A program made the position numbers and the translations under genes. Below the pieces are notes generated by a model, which was not told the DNA's origin, searched no databases, and saw nothing but the letters and a program-made list of their open reading frames with translations. Positions 52,682 through 61,791 of a stretch of 64,000 bases of DNA are shown one piece after another; position 1 is the first letter of the stretch; each line of letters starts with the position of its first letter. This DNA comes from Zobellia laminariae. Lineage in GTDB: Bacteria > Bacteroidota > Bacteroidia > Flavobacteriales > Flavobacteriaceae. Location: the NCBI RefSeq assembly GCF_009725995.1, contig NZ_RCNS01000002.1, forward strand, positions 310,001-374,000. Reading direction: 5' to 3'.

Positions 52682-53374
52682 CTAGACATTGGCTAATGCT
52701 TCTGCCAACTCGGTCTTTTTATTCCTACTAAGAGGAATGGACCTGCCACTAACTTCAACATTTTTACTGTTGAATTTTTCTATCTTCTCTAAATTCACAA
52801 TGTAGGATTTGTGAATTCGCAAGAATTTATCTTCTGGTAATTGCTGCTCAAATGATTTCATGGTAGACAAGATAACAATGTTAGCTTCGTCCGTTACCAA
52901 TTTAATATAATCACCAAGAGCCTCAATCCATTTAATATCGTTTAAGATTACTTTACGTTTCTTAAGATTGCTCTTTACGAAGATGTGTTCTTCGTCTTCT
53001 TGAACTTTATTTATCTGCTCATATTTAGCTACCGCTCTTTTTACCGAAGCATCAAATCTAGCTAGGGTAATGGGTTTGTGCAAATAATCTGTTACATCGT
53101 AATCAAATGCTTTTAGAGCATAATCTGGTTTACCTGTAATCAAAATTACTTGAGGGCTATTTTCTAGGGATTCGAGTAGGTCAAATCCACTAATAATAGG
53201 CATTTCAACATCAAGAAAAATAAGATCGATCTCGTTGTTCTTGATGCCGTTTTTGGCTTCGATCGCATTGCTGTACTCGGCCACCATAGCAAGGTTGGGA
53301 TGACTGTTTACAAGCTTCGCGACTGCCATTCGTTGCATGGACGAATCGTCTACGATAATACTTCTTAATTTCAT
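52682..53374 (-). CDS. LytTR-family response regulator
   Basis: This 230-residue regulator has a receiver domain at about 1-120: IIVDDSSMQRMAVAKLVN, phospho-acceptor Asp in DLIFLDVEMPIISGFDLL, and the Thr/Lys regions VILITGK and LHKPIT. A LytTR DNA-binding domain follows at about 130-228: HIFVKSNLKKRKVILNDIKW, IEALGDYIKLV and FLRIHKSYIVNLEKIEKF. It binds direct repeats in promoters once phosphorylated. No histidine kinase is adjacent; the family in Bacteroidota often works with a separate LytS-like kinase. Confidence 0.94.
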   Translation of the reverse strand: MKLRSIIVDDSSMQRMAVAKLVNSHPNLAMVAEYSNAIEAKNGIKNNEIDLIFLDVEMPIISGFDLLESLENSPQVILITGKPDYALKAFDYDVTDYLHKPITLARFDASVKRAVAKYEQINKVQEDEEHIFVKSNLKKRKVILNDIKWIEALGDYIKLVTDEANIVILSTMKSFEQQLPEDKFLRIHKSYIVNLEKIEKFNSKNVEVSGRSIPLSRNKKTELAEALANV

Positions 53375-53572
53375 AAATAGGTCGATTTGTGGGGTTAAGT
53401 CATCGACAAAATACTAAAAAAACCTGTTTAAATACAATAATATTGTAAACTTGGGCTTCTTTTTGTTGTAATTTGTAATGACATAGGTTAAGATTTGGTT
53501 ATGTAAGATTTTAGGATTGTCAAAGTATAACGAAGAAATTCCGCTTTTCTTGTAAAGTCTAATAAAAATTGT

Positions 53573-53580
53573 TACTTTTG
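53573..53580 (+). promoter_or_regulatory. -7 box of the rpsF operon
   Basis: TACTTTTG at 53573-53580 matches TAnnTTTG. A CTTG occurs 20 bases upstream (53549-53552) as a partial -33 element. The start codon is 22 bases downstream. Confidence 0.6.
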
Positions 53581-53602
53581 CACTCCTAAAAAATATACAT
53601 TT

Positions 53603-53941
53603 ATGAACCATTACGAAACTGTTTTCATTTTGAATCCCGTGCTTTCTGATGATCAGGTAGCGGAAACAGTTAAGAAATTTGAAGATTTCTTAATTAAAAA
53701 TGGCGCCAAAATGGTCTCCAAAGAAAATTGGGGGCTTAAGAAATTGGCCTATGCTATCCAGCACAAAAAAAGTGGTTTTTACCACTTGTTCGAATTCACC
53801 AGCACAGGTGAAGTTATTACTCCTTATGAGCAAGAGTTCAAAAGGGATGAGCGTATCATGCGTTTCTTGACGGTAAAACTAGACAAGCACGCTATTGAGT
53901 GGGCTGAGAAAAGAAGAACAAGGTTAAAAGCTAAAGCATAA
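53603..53941 (+). CDS. rpsF: 30S ribosomal protein S6
   Basis: This 112-residue protein starts MNHYETVFILNPVLSDDQVA, the classic S6 pattern. KENWGLKKLAYAIQHKKSGF, YHLFEFTSTGEVI and DERIMRFLTVKLDKHAIEWA follow. It binds 16S rRNA as a pair with S18, encoded next. The three genes rpsF, rpsR and rplI are spaced 6 and 13 bases apart and form one operon. No ssb gene is between S6 and S18 as in many other bacteria. Confidence 0.98.
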   Translation: MNHYETVFILNPVLSDDQVAETVKKFEDFLIKNGAKMVSKENWGLKKLAYAIQHKKSGFYHLFEFTSTGEVITPYEQEFKRDERIMRFLTVKLDKHAIEWAEKRRTRLKAKA

Positions 53942-53947
53942 GGAATT

Positions 53948-54244
53948 ATGGCAACATTACAACAACAAGCAAAAGGAAAAAAAGACGGTGAAATCCGTTA
54001 TTTAACTCCATTGAACATTGAAACTAATACTAAGAAGAAGTATTGTCGTTTCAAGAAATCAGGTATTAAATATATCGATTACAAAGACGCGGACTTTTTA
54101 ATGAAGTTGGTAAACGAGCAAGGTAAATTGTTACCTAGAAGACTTACTGGAACTTCTTTAAAATACCAACGCAAAGTGGCTCAAGCGGTCAAAAGAGCAC
54201 GTCATTTGGCTTTCATGCCATACGTAGGCGATTTATTAAAATAA
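53948..54244 (+). CDS. rpsR: 30S ribosomal protein S18
   Basis: This 98-residue protein has [20 protein letters not shown] and [20 protein letters not shown] then [13 protein letters not shown], the S18 signature. It pairs with S6 on the platform of the small subunit. It has a longer N-terminal tail than E. coli S18 (75 residues), as is common in Bacteroidota. It lies six bases after rpsF. Confidence 0.98.
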   Translation: MATLQQQAKGKKDGEIRYLTPLNIETNTKKKYCRFKKSGIKYIDYKDADFLMKLVNEQGKLLPRRLTGTSLKYQRKVAQAVKRARHLAFMPYVGDLLK

Positions 54245-54257
54245 ATTTTAAGGCAAA

Positions 54258-54710
54258 ATGGAACTTATACTAAAACAAGACGTAGAGCATTTAGGCTTTA
54301 AAGACGATATCGTAAACGTAAAAAACGGTTACGGTAGAAATTACCTTATTCCAAGAAGTTTAGCCGAAATGGCTACTGTTTCTGCTAAAAAGGTATTAGC
54401 TGAGAACTTAAAACAAAGAGCTCACAAAGAGAAAAAAGTTGTTGATGCTGCTAGCAAAACTGCTGAAGCTCTTAAAGCTTTGGAAATGAAAATTTCTGCT
54501 AAAACAGGTACAGCTGACAAGTTGTTTGGATCGGTTACTACAATTGATCTTGCTGCAGCTCTTGAAAAAGAAGGTCACAGTATCGATAAAAAGTTTATCA
54601 GTATTCAAGGTGGTGCCGTTAAGCGTACCGGTCCTTACAATGCACAGATTAGATTACATAGGGAAGTTGTAGTAGAATTCCCTTTTGAAGTTGTTGCTGC
54701 CAAGAAATAA
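54258..54710 (+). CDS. rplI: 50S ribosomal protein L9
   Basis: This 150-residue protein begins MELILKQDVEHLGFKDDIVN and contains VKNGYGRNYLIPRSLAEMA, the L9 N-domain signature. The connecting helix (LAENLKQRAHKEKKVVDAAS) and the C-domain (LFGSVTTIDLAAALEKEG) follow. L9 bridges the L1 stalk region to neighbouring ribosomes. It ends the S6-S18-L9 operon, followed by a terminator. Confidence 0.98.
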   Translation: MELILKQDVEHLGFKDDIVNVKNGYGRNYLIPRSLAEMATVSAKKVLAENLKQRAHKEKKVVDAASKTAEALKALEMKISAKTGTADKLFGSVTTIDLAAALEKEGHSIDKKFISIQGGAVKRTGPYNAQIRLHREVVVEFPFEVVAAKK

Positions 54711-54733
54711 TGGTTAATAACAACTTATAACTT

Positions 54734-54765
54734 AAAAGAGCTGTGCTTGCATAGCTCTTTTTTTT
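54734..54765 (+). terminator. Terminator of the rpsF-rpsR-rplI operon
   Basis: AAAAGAGCTGTGC pairs with GCATAGCTCTTTT (one G-U pair) around a 2-3 base loop and is followed by a T run. Confidence 0.88.
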
Positions 54766-54795
54766 TGTTCTTTTTTGTAGGACTAACTCAAACAA

Positions 54796-57700
54796 ATGAT
54801 TATGTCTTACAAAGTCCCTTTAAGTGTTGTTCTATTCTTCACTTTTTTTAGTGCAATTGCACAGGTCACCACCTCTAATATGAGCGGATCGGTGGTCGAT
54901 GATCAAAATTTACCTTTATTAGGTGCCAACGTAGTAGTTGTGCATACTCCAACAGGCACAAAATCAGGTGCCATTACAAATGAAGATGGTCTTTTTAAAA
55001 TACTAAACCTTAGGGTTGGTGGGCCATACATTGTAACAATTTCTTATGTAGGTTTTAAGGAACAGACCTTAAACGACATCTACTTGTCTTTAGGAAAGAC
55101 TTTTACTTTAGATGCTGTTCTAGCAACTGAGAGCCAAGCTTTGGATGAAGTAGTGGTAATCTCAGATCGCGGAGGAACATTTGGAAGTGATCGTACCGGT
55201 TCTGAAACCAGTGTTGGAAGAAGAGAACTTACCAAACTACCAACTATTTCTAGATCTGCGGAAGATTTCACACGATTAGAGCCTAGTGCTTCAGGAACTC
55301 CTGGTACAGGAGGTCTTTCATTTGGTGGTCGTAATGATCAATACAATAACTTTTCTTTAGATGGTTCTTTCTTTGGAAACCCTTTTGGTTTGGATGCACC
55401 TAGTCCTGGTGGTCAAACGGGATCACAGCCAATATCTTTAGATGCTATAGATCAGATTCAGGTGTCTTTGGCTCCTTATGATGTCACGCAATCGGGTTTT
55501 ACCGGAGCTACTGTTAATGCGGTAACCAAGAGTGGTACAAATGAGTTTCATGGTAGTGTTTACGGTTTTTTTAGAAATGAAAGCCTTACCGGTGGTAAGA
55601 TAAAAGGAGAAGATGTAGTAAAGCCAGACTTGAAGCAAAATCAATATGGTGTTAGTATTGGTGGTCCAATAATAAAAAACAAACTCTTTTTCTTTGCCAA
55701 TTTTGAACGCGATCAAAGAGATGATTTAGGTACTAGCGGTTGGGTTCCTAATACGGGTTCAGGTGCTATTAATGAATCTAGGGTTTTAGAAAGTGATTTA
55801 ATGTCTGTCCAGTCTGCACTATCAGGTTTGGGTTATGATACGGGAAGATATGATGGGTTTACTTATGGAGCTGAATCAACAAAAGGTATTTTTAAATTAG
55901 ACTGGAACGTTAATGATAATCATCGTTTAGCAGTAATATATAACTTCTTGAAGTCATCAAGAGAGCAGCCAGCTCACCCTACAGCACTGGGTGTGAGAGG
56001 GCCTAGTTTTCAAGTTTTGCAATTTGAGAATTCCGGTTACGAAATCAATAACAATATTCAATCATTTCAGGTGGAGCTGAACTCTACTTTTGGTGATAAT
56101 GCAACAAATAAATTACAAGTTGGGTATTCTCATTTTGATGATTTTAGAAATGCACTCTCTTCCCCTATGCCTGCTATTACCATTCAAGATGGAGCTAATA
56201 GTAATTATATCATTGCTGGGCATGAGCCTTTTTCTATTAATAATACATTAGATCAGAAAGTATTTCAGATTACGAACAATTTCAATTATTTTATGGGTAA
56301 CCATACTCTTACGGTTGGTGCTTCTTTTGAGAAATTTCAATTTGATAACTCCTTTAACTTAGGGGCTTATGGTTATGATGAGGATGGAGATTTTAATCAA
56401 GAGGTGGGTGCTTTCGCATCGTATCCTTCTTTAGCGGATTTTCAAACTGATGTTGCCGATGGTACTTTAGCGGCGGCATTGGCCAATGCTCAAAATATTT
56501 TTACTAACAGTAATGCTGCCGGTGTAGGTAATGATGGTGGTTGGGCATTAGCGGAAACCAACGTGGGTCAGTTTTCTTTTTACGTTCAAGATGACTGGGC
56601 TGTAACTCCCGATTTCAAATTGACTTATGGTGTTCGTTTTGATAAACCTTTATATTTTGATACTGATGATAAAATTCAGGAGAACATAGATAGGAAGCCA
56701 TTTACTTTCGATCCAACAATTCCTTATTTTAATCCACAGACCAATCAAGAAACTACATTAGATTCAAAAACATTACCTAGTAATAAATTTCTGATTTCGC
56801 CAAGGGTAGGATTCAATTGGGATGTTAAAGGAAATCAGACTACTCAAATACGTGGTGGTAGTGGTGTTTTTACAGGTCGTTTCCCTTTTGTATGGTTAGG
56901 AAACCAGGTACAGGGTCTAGATTTTTTCTTTTATCAAATTGTTGATCCGGATTTCAAATGGCCACAAGTATGGCGTACCAACATTGGTGCGGATCATAGA
57001 TTTGATAGTGGTGTTATTTTAACTGCTGATATTTCGTATACCAAAGACCTTAATGGAGCACATGTTCAAAACTGGGGATTGAGAAATCCTTCTGGGACTT
57101 TAAATGCTCCTGGAGATAATAGACCTGTTTATACTGATGCAGATAAAGGAAATAATGGATATGTGTTTACAAACTCTGATAAAGGCAGAATATTCAATGC
57201 ATCTTTAAAAGCTCAAAAAAGTTGGGATAACGGACTTTTTGCAAGTATCGCTTATAATTATTTGAATGCCAAAGATGTAAATTCTATTGAGGCGGAAATT
57301 ACAGGTGATGCTTTTGATTTTAATCCGAACTTAGGAGATGCCAACCAAGATGTACTTTCGTTTTCAAAGTACGGAGATACGCACAGATTCATTGGAGCTG
57401 GAGCAAAACAGTTTAACTATGGTACTAACAAGAAATGGTCAACTACTATTTCTACCTTCTTTGAATATGCTAAAGGAGGAAGGTTTAATTATACTTATGC
57501 TGGTAACATCAATAATGATAGTTCATTTCAGAATAATGATTTACTTTATATTCCAACAGCGGCTCAAGTGCAACAAATGCAATTTTCCGGTGCTGGTCAA
57601 GCAGATGCTTTTGAGCGTTTCATTCAGCAAGATGAATACATGAGTGATAATAGAGGGCAGTATTTTGATCGCTACGGAGCTCTTGCGCCATGGAGAGGAA

Positions 57701-57981
57701 AGTGGGATGTGAAGTTCTTGCAAGACTACCGCTTCAATGTATCAGAAAATAAGCAACACACTATTCAGTTTAGCATAGACATTTTAAATTTCGGTAATTT
57801 ATTGAATAGTGACTGGGGTGTAATCCAACAGCCAAATAGCTTAAATCCGTTATCTGTATCGGTTGATGCAAACAATGTGCCTACCTATACTTTCAATGAA
57901 CAGATTACTGAGACTTTTGGTTATGACTCAAGTTTGTTCTCTAGATGGCAAATGCAATTCGGTTTACGTTATATTTTCTAA
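54796..57981 (+). CDS. Oar-like TonB-dependent receptor with carboxypeptidase-regulatory domain
   Basis: This 1061-residue outer membrane protein has a signal peptide (VPLSVVLFFTFFSAIAQ) and a CarboxypepD_reg domain (GSVVDDQNLPLLGANVVVVH, GLFKILNLRVGGPYIVTISY). A plug domain (DQIQVSLAPYDVTQSGFTGA, TVNAVTKSGTNEFHGSVYGF) precedes a large barrel ending in SRWQMQFGLRYIF. The layout matches OmpA-related/Oar-type TonB-dependent proteins, which may transport or export. The ligand is unknown. The start is either of two ATGs six bases apart. It is monocistronic, with a terminator that overlaps the next promoter. Confidence 0.93.
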   Translation: MIMSYKVPLSVVLFFTFFSAIAQVTTSNMSGSVVDDQNLPLLGANVVVVHTPTGTKSGAITNEDGLFKILNLRVGGPYIVTISYVGFKEQTLNDIYLSLGKTFTLDAVLATESQALDEVVVISDRGGTFGSDRTGSETSVGRRELTKLPTISRSAEDFTRLEPSASGTPGTGGLSFGGRNDQYNNFSLDGSFFGNPFGLDAPSPGGQTGSQPISLDAIDQIQVSLAPYDVTQSGFTGATVNAVTKSGTNEFHGSVYGFFRNESLTGGKIKGEDVVKPDLKQNQYGVSIGGPIIKNKLFFFANFERDQRDDLGTSGWVPNTGSGAINESRVLESDLMSVQSALSGLGYDTGRYDGFTYGAESTKGIFKLDWNVNDNHRLAVIYNFLKSSREQPAHPTALGVRGPSFQVLQFENSGYEINNNIQSFQVELNSTFGDNATNKLQVGYSHFDDFRNALSSPMPAITIQDGANSNYIIAGHEPFSINNTLDQKVFQITNNFNYFMGNHTLTVGASFEKFQFDNSFNLGAYGYDEDGDFNQEVGAFASYPSLADFQTDVADGTLAAALANAQNIFTNSNAAGVGNDGGWALAETNVGQFSFYVQDDWAVTPDFKLTYGVRFDKPLYFDTDDKIQENIDRKPFTFDPTIPYFNPQTNQETTLDSKTLPSNKFLISPRVGFNWDVKGNQTTQIRGGSGVFTGRFPFVWLGNQVQGLDFFFYQIVDPDFKWPQVWRTNIGADHRFDSGVILTADISYTKDLNGAHVQNWGLRNPSGTLNAPGDNRPVYTDADKGNNGYVFTNSDKGRIFNASLKAQKSWDNGLFASIAYNYLNAKDVNSIEAEITGDAFDFNPNLGDANQDVLSFSKYGDTHRFIGAGAKQFNYGTNKKWSTTISTFFEYAKGGRFNYTYAGNINNDSSFQNNDLLYIPTAAQVQQMQFSGAGQADAFERFIQQDEYMSDNRGQYFDRYGALAPWRGKWDVKFLQDYRFNVSENKQHTIQFSIDILNFGNLLNSDWGVIQQPNSLNPLSVSVDANNVPTYTFNEQITETFGYDSSLFSRWQMQFGLRYIF

Positions 57982-58005
57982 ATAAACTTAAGATTTTTAA
58001 GAATT

Positions 58006-58031
58006 AGGCCGTACGTTTCGTACGGCCTTTT
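58006..58031 (+). terminator. Terminator of the Oar-like receptor gene
   Basis: AGGCCGTACG (58006-58015), loop TTT, CGTACGGCCT (58019-58028), then T. The T tract runs into the -7 box of the next gene. Confidence 0.88.
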
Positions 58032-58039
58032 TATTTTTG
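58032..58039 (+). promoter_or_regulatory. -7 box of the DUF6495-like gene
   Basis: TATTTTTG matches TAnnTTTG, immediately after the preceding terminator, with a start codon five bases after it. The 5' leader would be very short or absent. Confidence 0.4.
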
Positions 58040-58043
58040 CAGA

Positions 58044-58517
58044 ATGAAATACACGAGGCTTACCAAACAGCAATTAGAAGAGCTAGAACAAGAGTTTATT
58101 AACTTTTTGGCTACTCAATCCATTACTGGAGATGAGTGGAAGGAAATAAAAGCGAATAAGCCACAAGTAGCTGAAGACGAAATTGACGTTTTTAGCGATT
58201 TGGTATGGGAAGGCGTACTTGCAAAAGTTCAGTATCTAGAGAATATTTCTGAAAAGCAGATGCATCTTTTTTATTTAGCCGAAAAGGAAATGAAACTAAT
58301 TTCTGTTAAGGTGATGAATCCGGATATAGATTTGAATACTACTATTGGGTTTTCTTGGTTCAAAAAGAATTGGCAATCAGATTTTGTTGAATATCTAACG
58401 GCTTCTAAAGCATATACCGAAGATAAGAATTTGGATAAATTTCAACTTATTGAGCAAGGTGCTGTTATAACCAAAGGCGACCTTTACCAATGGTTTGAAA
58501 AGGTTATAGACGCCTAA
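58044..58517 (+). CDS. DUF6495-like cytoplasmic protein
   Basis: This 157-residue protein has no signal peptide or membrane segment. It starts MKYTRLTKQQLEELEQEFIN and contains FLATQSITGDEWKEIKANKP, VFSDLVWEGVLAKVQYLENI and TTIGFSWFKKNWQSDFVEYL. I associate it with DUF6495, a Flavobacteriia-restricted family of unknown function; that name is from memory. It sits alone before hisS. Confidence 0.72.
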   Translation: MKYTRLTKQQLEELEQEFINFLATQSITGDEWKEIKANKPQVAEDEIDVFSDLVWEGVLAKVQYLENISEKQMHLFYLAEKEMKLISVKVMNPDIDLNTTIGFSWFKKNWQSDFVEYLTASKAYTEDKNLDKFQLIEQGAVITKGDLYQWFEKVIDA

Positions 58518-58608
58518 GCTGCTTAACTTGTTATTTTTTAAGAAAACTTCGTTTTCGGAGTAGAAAGAGGATTATCCATGTAAAACGGTCCCCCTCTTCC
58601 TAAAATTT

Positions 58609-58616
58609 TATATTTG
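58609..58616 (+). promoter_or_regulatory. -7 box of hisS
   Basis: TATATTTG exactly matches TAnnTTTG and lies 17 bases before the hisS start codon. No TTTG is present at the expected -33 position. Confidence 0.6.
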
Positions 58617-58633
58617 CATCACAATTATATCCA

Positions 58634-60010
58634 ATGGCACAAAAACCAAGCATACCAAAAGGAACCAGAGATTTTTCTCCTTCCGAAGTCTTTAAAAGAA
58701 ATTACATTTTTGATATTGTAAAGAAGCACTTTCAGACATTTGGTTTTCAGCCTATTGAAACCCCATCTTTTGAGAATTCTGATACTTTAATGGGTAAATA
58801 TGGGGATGAAGGTGACCGCTTGATTTTTAAGATTTTGAACTCAGGGGATTATCTTAATAAGGTTGATGATGCTACGTATGGTTCAAAGAATTCAAATGCG
58901 TTGACTTCTAAAATCTCAGAAAAAGCACTCCGTTACGATTTAACGGTGCCCTTTGCGCGGTACGTGGTAATGCACCAAAATGAGATTGATTTCCCTTTTA
59001 AGCGTTATCAAATTCAGCCTGTTTGGCGTGCAGATAGACCTCAGAAAGGTCGTTTCCGTGAGTTTTTTCAATGTGATGCTGATGTGGTTGGTTCTGACTC
59101 TTTATTACAAGAAATAGAATTGGTACAATTATATGATGCCGTCTTTACTGATTTGAAATTAGAAGGCGTCAATATTAAATTAAACAATAGAAAAATTCTT
59201 TCGGGTATTGCTGAAGTTATTGGTGCGAAAGACCTTTTAATAGATTTTACCGTGGCTTTGGATAAGTTGGATAAAATTGGTGAAGAAGGGGTAAAAAAAG
59301 AAATGGCTGAAAGAGGGTTGACTCCTGAGGCTATAGCCAAAGTAGAACCACTCTTTTCTCTTTCAGGAAGTAATCTAGAACAACTTCAGGCTTTAAAAGA
59401 TCTTTTAAAAGATTCAGAAACAGGAAGCAAAGGAGTGGAGGAGTTGACTTATATAGTAAGTACTGTAGAAGAGCTGGGCTTACAGTCCGCTAAACTTTCT
59501 ATTGATGTTACTTTGGCACGTGGGCTTAACTATTATACGGGAGCTATTTTTGAAGTAGGGGCGCCAGAAGGAGTTAAAATGGGCTCTATTGGTGGTGGTG
59601 GTCGTTATGATGACCTTACCGGTATTTTTGGTTTAAAGGATGTTAGTGGTGTTGGCATCTCTTTTGGTTTGGACCGTATTTATCTGGTTTTGGAAGAATT
59701 GGGTCTTTTTCCGGAAAGCATTGACCAGTCATTACAAGTGCTTTGTTTAAACTTTGGAGACAAAGAAGCTTTGGCTTCTTTGAAGTTAGTATCCGCTTTG
59801 CGAAAAAATGGTGTAAAATCAGATGTGTACCCGTCTAATGCAAAAATTAATAAGCAGTTTAAATACGCCAATAACCGGAATGTTCCTTATGTAATTTCAA
59901 TTGGTGAAAATGAATTGGCAGAAAATGCTTTTGTTGTCAAACATATGGAAAGTGGTAAGCAACAAACGTACGCTCTAGATGCCGTACTTGATTTTGTAGC
60001 AAAACTATAA
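58634..60010 (+). CDS. hisS: Histidine-tRNA ligase
   Basis: This 458-residue class II synthetase charges tRNA-His. MAQKPSIPKGTRDFSPSEVF opens it. Motif 1 (GFQPIETPSFENSDTLMGK), motif 2 (QPVWRADRPQKGRFREFFQC), the histidine-A motif LARGLNYYTGAIFE and motif 3 (SVGISFGLDRI-like, here VSGVGISFGLDRIYL) are intact. A C-terminal anticodon-binding domain follows. The first 120 residues also carry LRYDLTVPFARYV. The end overlaps the convergent NUDIX gene by six bases. Confidence 0.97.
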   Translation: MAQKPSIPKGTRDFSPSEVFKRNYIFDIVKKHFQTFGFQPIETPSFENSDTLMGKYGDEGDRLIFKILNSGDYLNKVDDATYGSKNSNALTSKISEKALRYDLTVPFARYVVMHQNEIDFPFKRYQIQPVWRADRPQKGRFREFFQCDADVVGSDSLLQEIELVQLYDAVFTDLKLEGVNIKLNNRKILSGIAEVIGAKDLLIDFTVALDKLDKIGEEGVKKEMAERGLTPEAIAKVEPLFSLSGSNLEQLQALKDLLKDSETGSKGVEELTYIVSTVEELGLQSAKLSIDVTLARGLNYYTGAIFEVGAPEGVKMGSIGGGGRYDDLTGIFGLKDVSGVGISFGLDRIYLVLEELGLFPESIDQSLQVLCLNFGDKEALASLKLVSALRKNGVKSDVYPSNAKINKQFKYANNRNVPYVISIGENELAENAFVVKHMESGKQQTYALDAVLDFVAKL

Positions 60011-60553
60011 TCGCTTTTTAATCTCTTTTATAATGGTCTTATAGTATTCCGTACTATGAGGAACATACTTTTGTGGATTAGCTAGACCCCAAGTTTCTTG
60101 TGAAAACTGGATTAATGAAACCAAGGCAAGGTCATCAACTTCGCTTTCTTGTTTTTTAAGTTCGTGCAATGGTACTTTGAGTTCACATAGGAAAGTATGG
60201 AGAAACTCACAGTCTATCAAATTCTCCGAATGTCTGTGAACCGATTTAAAAACGCCTATTTTTTCTAGTTCTTCCGTTTGAATAGTGAGGCCAATTTCTT
60301 CTTGAATTTCACGTACTGCAGATACTTCAGTGTTTTCGCCGGCGCCTATATGTCCTGCTACAGAAACATCCCAAAGTAGGGGAAAGATAGCTTTGTTTTT
60401 AGACCGTTTTTGAATCAGAATTTGTCCGGTACGGGTATACAACCAAATATGTACGGTAGGATGGAACAACCCTTTGCGGTGTGCTTCGGATTTCATAGCC
60501 GTTTTGTCAGTGGCGTTTCCATCGGAATCAAGAATATCAATTAACTCGTCCAT
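60005..60553 (-). CDS. NUDIX hydrolase (isopentenyl-diphosphate isomerase-like)
   Basis: This 182-residue protein has a NUDIX box GHIGAGENTEVSAVREIQEE followed by IGLTI, near residue 65-87. MDELIDILDSDGNATDKTAM and GLFHPTVHIWLYTRTGQILI at the N-terminus resemble the YfcD/Idi-type subgroup. Members hydrolyse nucleoside diphosphate compounds or isomerise isopentenyl diphosphate. The active-site Cys of true Idi is not obvious, so I do not call it idi. Its last six bases overlap hisS. Confidence 0.88.
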   Translation of the reverse strand: MDELIDILDSDGNATDKTAMKSEAHRKGLFHPTVHIWLYTRTGQILIQKRSKNKAIFPLLWDVSVAGHIGAGENTEVSAVREIQEEIGLTIQTEELEKIGVFKSVHRHSENLIDCEFLHTFLCELKVPLHELKKQESEVDDLALVSLIQFSQETWGLANPQKYVPHSTEYYKTIIKEIKKRL

Positions 60554-60556
60554 AAC

Positions 60557-60590
60557 TAAAAAAAAAGAACCCTCCTTTTTGGGGAGGGTT
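60557..60590 (-). terminator. Terminator of the M42 peptidase gene
   Basis: On the reverse strand AACCCTCC pairs with GGAGGGTT around a 7-base loop, then a run of nine T follows (60558-60566 read as A on the forward strand). It sits about 10 bases after the peptidase stop and just before the NUDIX start. Confidence 0.85.
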
Positions 60591-60600
60591 GTGATTTGTT

Positions 60601-61689
60601 TTAATCGAAATAACTAAAAGTTTCTCCGTCTTTTATATTCAGGATTGTTTCGTATATCAATCTGATTACGTTTTCAACATCGTCTCTATGGACTGTTTCT
60701 ACAGTAGTGTGCATGTAACGCAACGGTAAAGAAATAAGTGCGGAAGCAACACCGCCATTACTATAAGCAAAAGCATCAGTATCAGTACCGGTAGCTCTAG
60801 AGGCAGCCATACGCTGAAAAGGAATCTTATTAGCTTCGGCAGTTTCAAGTATGCGTTCGCGTAATTTATTCTGAACAGCTGGAGCATAAGAAATTACAGG
60901 GCCGGCACCTATTTCTGTATGGCCTTGAGTTTTCTTATCAATCATTGGCGTAGTCGTATCATGACACACATCTGTAATGATAGCTACGTTTGGTTTTATA
61001 GTCTGAGTAATCATTTCGGCACCACGTAAACCTATCTCTTCCTGAACAGAATTAGTGATATATAATCCAAAAGGTAATTTTTTCTTGTTCTCATGAAGTA
61101 AACGAGCCACTTCGGCAATCATAAAGCCACCGGCTCGGTTATCAATAGCACGACAAACAAATTTATCACCGTTCAATACTTGAAACTCGTCTGGGTAGGT
61201 AATGACACATCCTACATGAACGCCCATTTTTTCTACTTCCTCTTTATCCTTGGCGCCTATATCAATAAAAATATTATCTAATTTAGGAGGTGTCTCTTTT
61301 CCTTTATCGCGTGTGTGAATAGCTGGCCAGCCAAACACACCTTTAACGATTCCGTTCTTGGTATGAATGTTGACCCATTTAGAAGGAGCTATTTGGTGAT
61401 CGCTACCACCGTTTCTAATTACGTAAAGCAATCCGTTATCGCTAACATAGTTCACGTACCAAGAAATTTCATCAGAATGCCCTTCAATAACCACCTTAAA
61501 TTTAGCATCAGGATTAATTACCCCAACGGCCGTACCATAGGTGTCCGTGATGAAAGTATCCACATATGGTTTAAGGTAATCCATCCATATTTTTTGACCT
61601 TCCCACTCGTAGCCTGTTGGCGCCGCATTGTTCAAATATTTTTCAAAAAAATCAAGTGATTTTTTGGTAAGAATTTTCTTTGTAGCCAT
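60601..61689 (-). CDS. M42 family metallo-aminopeptidase
   Basis: This 362-residue cytoplasmic zinc peptidase of the glutamyl-aminopeptidase/endoglucanase-M type forms large tetrahedral particles in relatives. Motifs are VVIEGHSDEISWYV (metal His/Asp), RAIDNRAGGF, the catalytic Glu pair in SVQEEIGLRGAEMI, ITDVCHDTTTP, and YMHTTVETVHRDDV with the last metal His. It trims N-terminal residues from peptides. It carries its own terminator. Confidence 0.94.
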   Translation of the reverse strand: MATKKILTKKSLDFFEKYLNNAAPTGYEWEGQKIWMDYLKPYVDTFITDTYGTAVGVINPDAKFKVVIEGHSDEISWYVNYVSDNGLLYVIRNGGSDHQIAPSKWVNIHTKNGIVKGVFGWPAIHTRDKGKETPPKLDNIFIDIGAKDKEEVEKMGVHVGCVITYPDEFQVLNGDKFVCRAIDNRAGGFMIAEVARLLHENKKKLPFGLYITNSVQEEIGLRGAEMITQTIKPNVAIITDVCHDTTTPMIDKKTQGHTEIGAGPVISYAPAVQNKLRERILETAEANKIPFQRMAASRATGTDTDAFAYSNGGVASALISLPLRYMHTTVETVHRDDVENVIRLIYETILNIKDGETFSYFD

Positions 61690-61791
61690 TAAGTTTATAT
61701 TTAGATACGAATTTACTAATATTCACTTTTATTTAATAATAAGCAGACCTATTTATCGTTATTTTGGCAAGGCTTTTGTATAATGTCGGTT

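Noticed and set aside
53414..53611. Small reverse-strand ORF before rpsF
   Set aside because: It covers the rpsF promoter region and start, has no recognised family and looks like chance reading of AT-rich DNA.
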